Part shown: in pieces, positions 5,962 through 6,513 of the stretch | How positions within the stretch are numbered: the first letter of the stretch is position 1 | How the letters are laid out: each line of letters begins with the position of its first letter | NCBI GenBank assembly: GCA_021159525.1 | Contig: JAGHEC010000465.1 | Span: forward strand, 1-6,513 | Direction of reading: 5' to 3' | DNA length: 6,513 bases | Origin: Deltaproteobacteria bacterium | Lineage (GTDB): Bacteria > Desulfobacterota > DSM-4660 > Desulfatiglandales > Desulfatiglandaceae | Notes under the pieces: generated by a model | What the model saw: only the letters and a program-made list of their open reading frames with translations | Told to the model about the DNA's origin: nothing | The model's database searches: none | Made by a program: the position numbers and the translations under genes

Positions 5962-6513
5962 CTATTTGCCGATTACGTGGTTGGCGATCACCTTGCGCTG
6001 AATCTCGGAGGTCCCTTCATAGATGGTGAAGACCCTCGCGTCCCGGTAATAACGCTCCACCGGAAACTCCTGGATGTAGCCGTAGCCGCCGTGGATCTGG
6101 AGGGCCTTATAGGCGACCTTGTTGGCCATTTCCGAGGCAAAAACCTTGGCCATGGACGCTGCGGCAGAAAAGTTCTCTCCCCGGTCCCGCATGGCAGCGG
6201 CATTGAAGGTGAGAAGCCTGGCCGCCTCAATCTGTGTGGCCATATCCGCGATCATCCATCGGATCCCCTGGAATTGGGAGATGGCCTTGCCGAACTGGAT
6301 CCGTTCCTTGGCATAGCCGACGGCAGCATCCAGGGCGGCCTGGGCCAGGCCCACTGACTGGGAGGCGATTCCGATCCGGCCCCCGTCCAAAGATGCCATG
6401 GCAATGCGAAACCCGTCCCCTTCTTCACCCAGCAGGTTTTGGGCAGGCACACGGCAGTCTTCGAAGATCAGTTCGGCCGTGTCCGATGAGCGCAGTCCCA
6501 TCTTTTTTTCTTC
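5962..6513 (-). CDS. Acyl-CoA dehydrogenase (N-terminal half outside window)
   Basis: The minus-strand frame is open from the right edge to TAG (plus-strand CTA at 5962-5964), giving 183 residues of a family usually ~380 long. The ATG at 6501 is internal: EEKK precedes it in frame, the expected KMG(I/L)R-type family sequence spans it, and no ribosome binding site is present. The enzyme uses FAD to introduce the alpha,beta double bond of acyl-CoA and passes electrons to electron-transfer flavoprotein. In fragment numbering, visible features are ELIFEDCRVP (~14-23), GFRIAMASLDGGRIGIA (~34-50), the FAD-contact RIQFGK (~71-76), QIHGGYGY (~139-146) and IYEGTSEIQR (~164-173) with the catalytic base E166. 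A glutamate in this last motif is typical of the short- and medium-chain enzymes; chain length cannot be set from this part. It is convergent with gdhA and so in a separate transcription unit. Confidence 0.95.
   Translation of the reverse strand, partial: EEKKMGLRSSDTAELIFEDCRVPAQNLLGEEGDGFRIAMASLDGGRIGIASQSVGLAQAALDAAVGYAKERIQFGKAISQFQGIRWMIADMATQIEAARLLTFNAAAMRDRGENFSAAASMAKVFASEMANKVAYKALQIHGGYGYIQEFPVERYYRDARVFTIYEGTSEIQRKVIANHVIGK

Noticed and set aside
6499..6501. Minus-strand ATG at 6501 as the start of a 179-residue protein
   Set aside because: The frame stays open to the window edge, family-typical sequence spans this Met, and no ribosome binding site precedes it; the gene is cut by the window edge.

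Overview
The window looks like part of a moderately GC-rich, Gram-negative, anaerobic-type bacterial chromosome. The closest overall feel is Desulfobacterota (a sulfate reducer or syntroph). This is an inference from gene content: an FMN-binding glutamate synthase-like protein, a large receiver plus PEP/pyruvate-binding fusion protein and an acyl-CoA dehydrogenase. No marker gene proves the taxon. I see no mobile element, tRNA, rRNA or CRISPR array.

Layout: (1) positions 1-1221, plus strand, hold the C-terminal ~406 residues of an FMN-binding glutamate synthase-family protein whose start lies upstream. (2) Positions 1222-1504 are a 283-base non-coding gap with a modest inverted repeat and a short direct repeat. 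(3) Positions 1505-4456, plus strand, encode a complete 983-residue protein. It has a degenerate receiver-like domain, a second receiver with the phosphorylation residues in place, an ATP-grasp PEP/pyruvate-binding domain and an unassigned C-terminal domain. It lacks the phosphohistidine and PEP-barrel domains of PEP synthase and pyruvate phosphate dikinase. (4) Positions 4520-5869, plus strand, encode a complete GdhA-type glutamate dehydrogenase behind a very strong ribosome binding site. (5) Positions 5870-5961 separate convergent genes and contain a strong GC-rich hairpin. (6) Positions 5962-6513, minus strand, hold the C-terminal half of an acyl-CoA dehydrogenase that runs off the right edge.

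How the genes may fit together: two plus-strand genes concern glutamate or ammonia chemistry (the glutamate synthase-like protein and GdhA). They flank a multidomain protein with signalling and nucleotide/PEP-binding parts. The 63-base gap before gdhA suggests that the fusion gene and gdhA are co-transcribed, which would place a possible phospho-regulated sensor of carbon or energy state next to ammonia assimilation. That link is a hypothesis from gene order only. The acyl-CoA dehydrogenase belongs to a separate, convergent transcription unit for fatty-acid or acyl-CoA oxidation.
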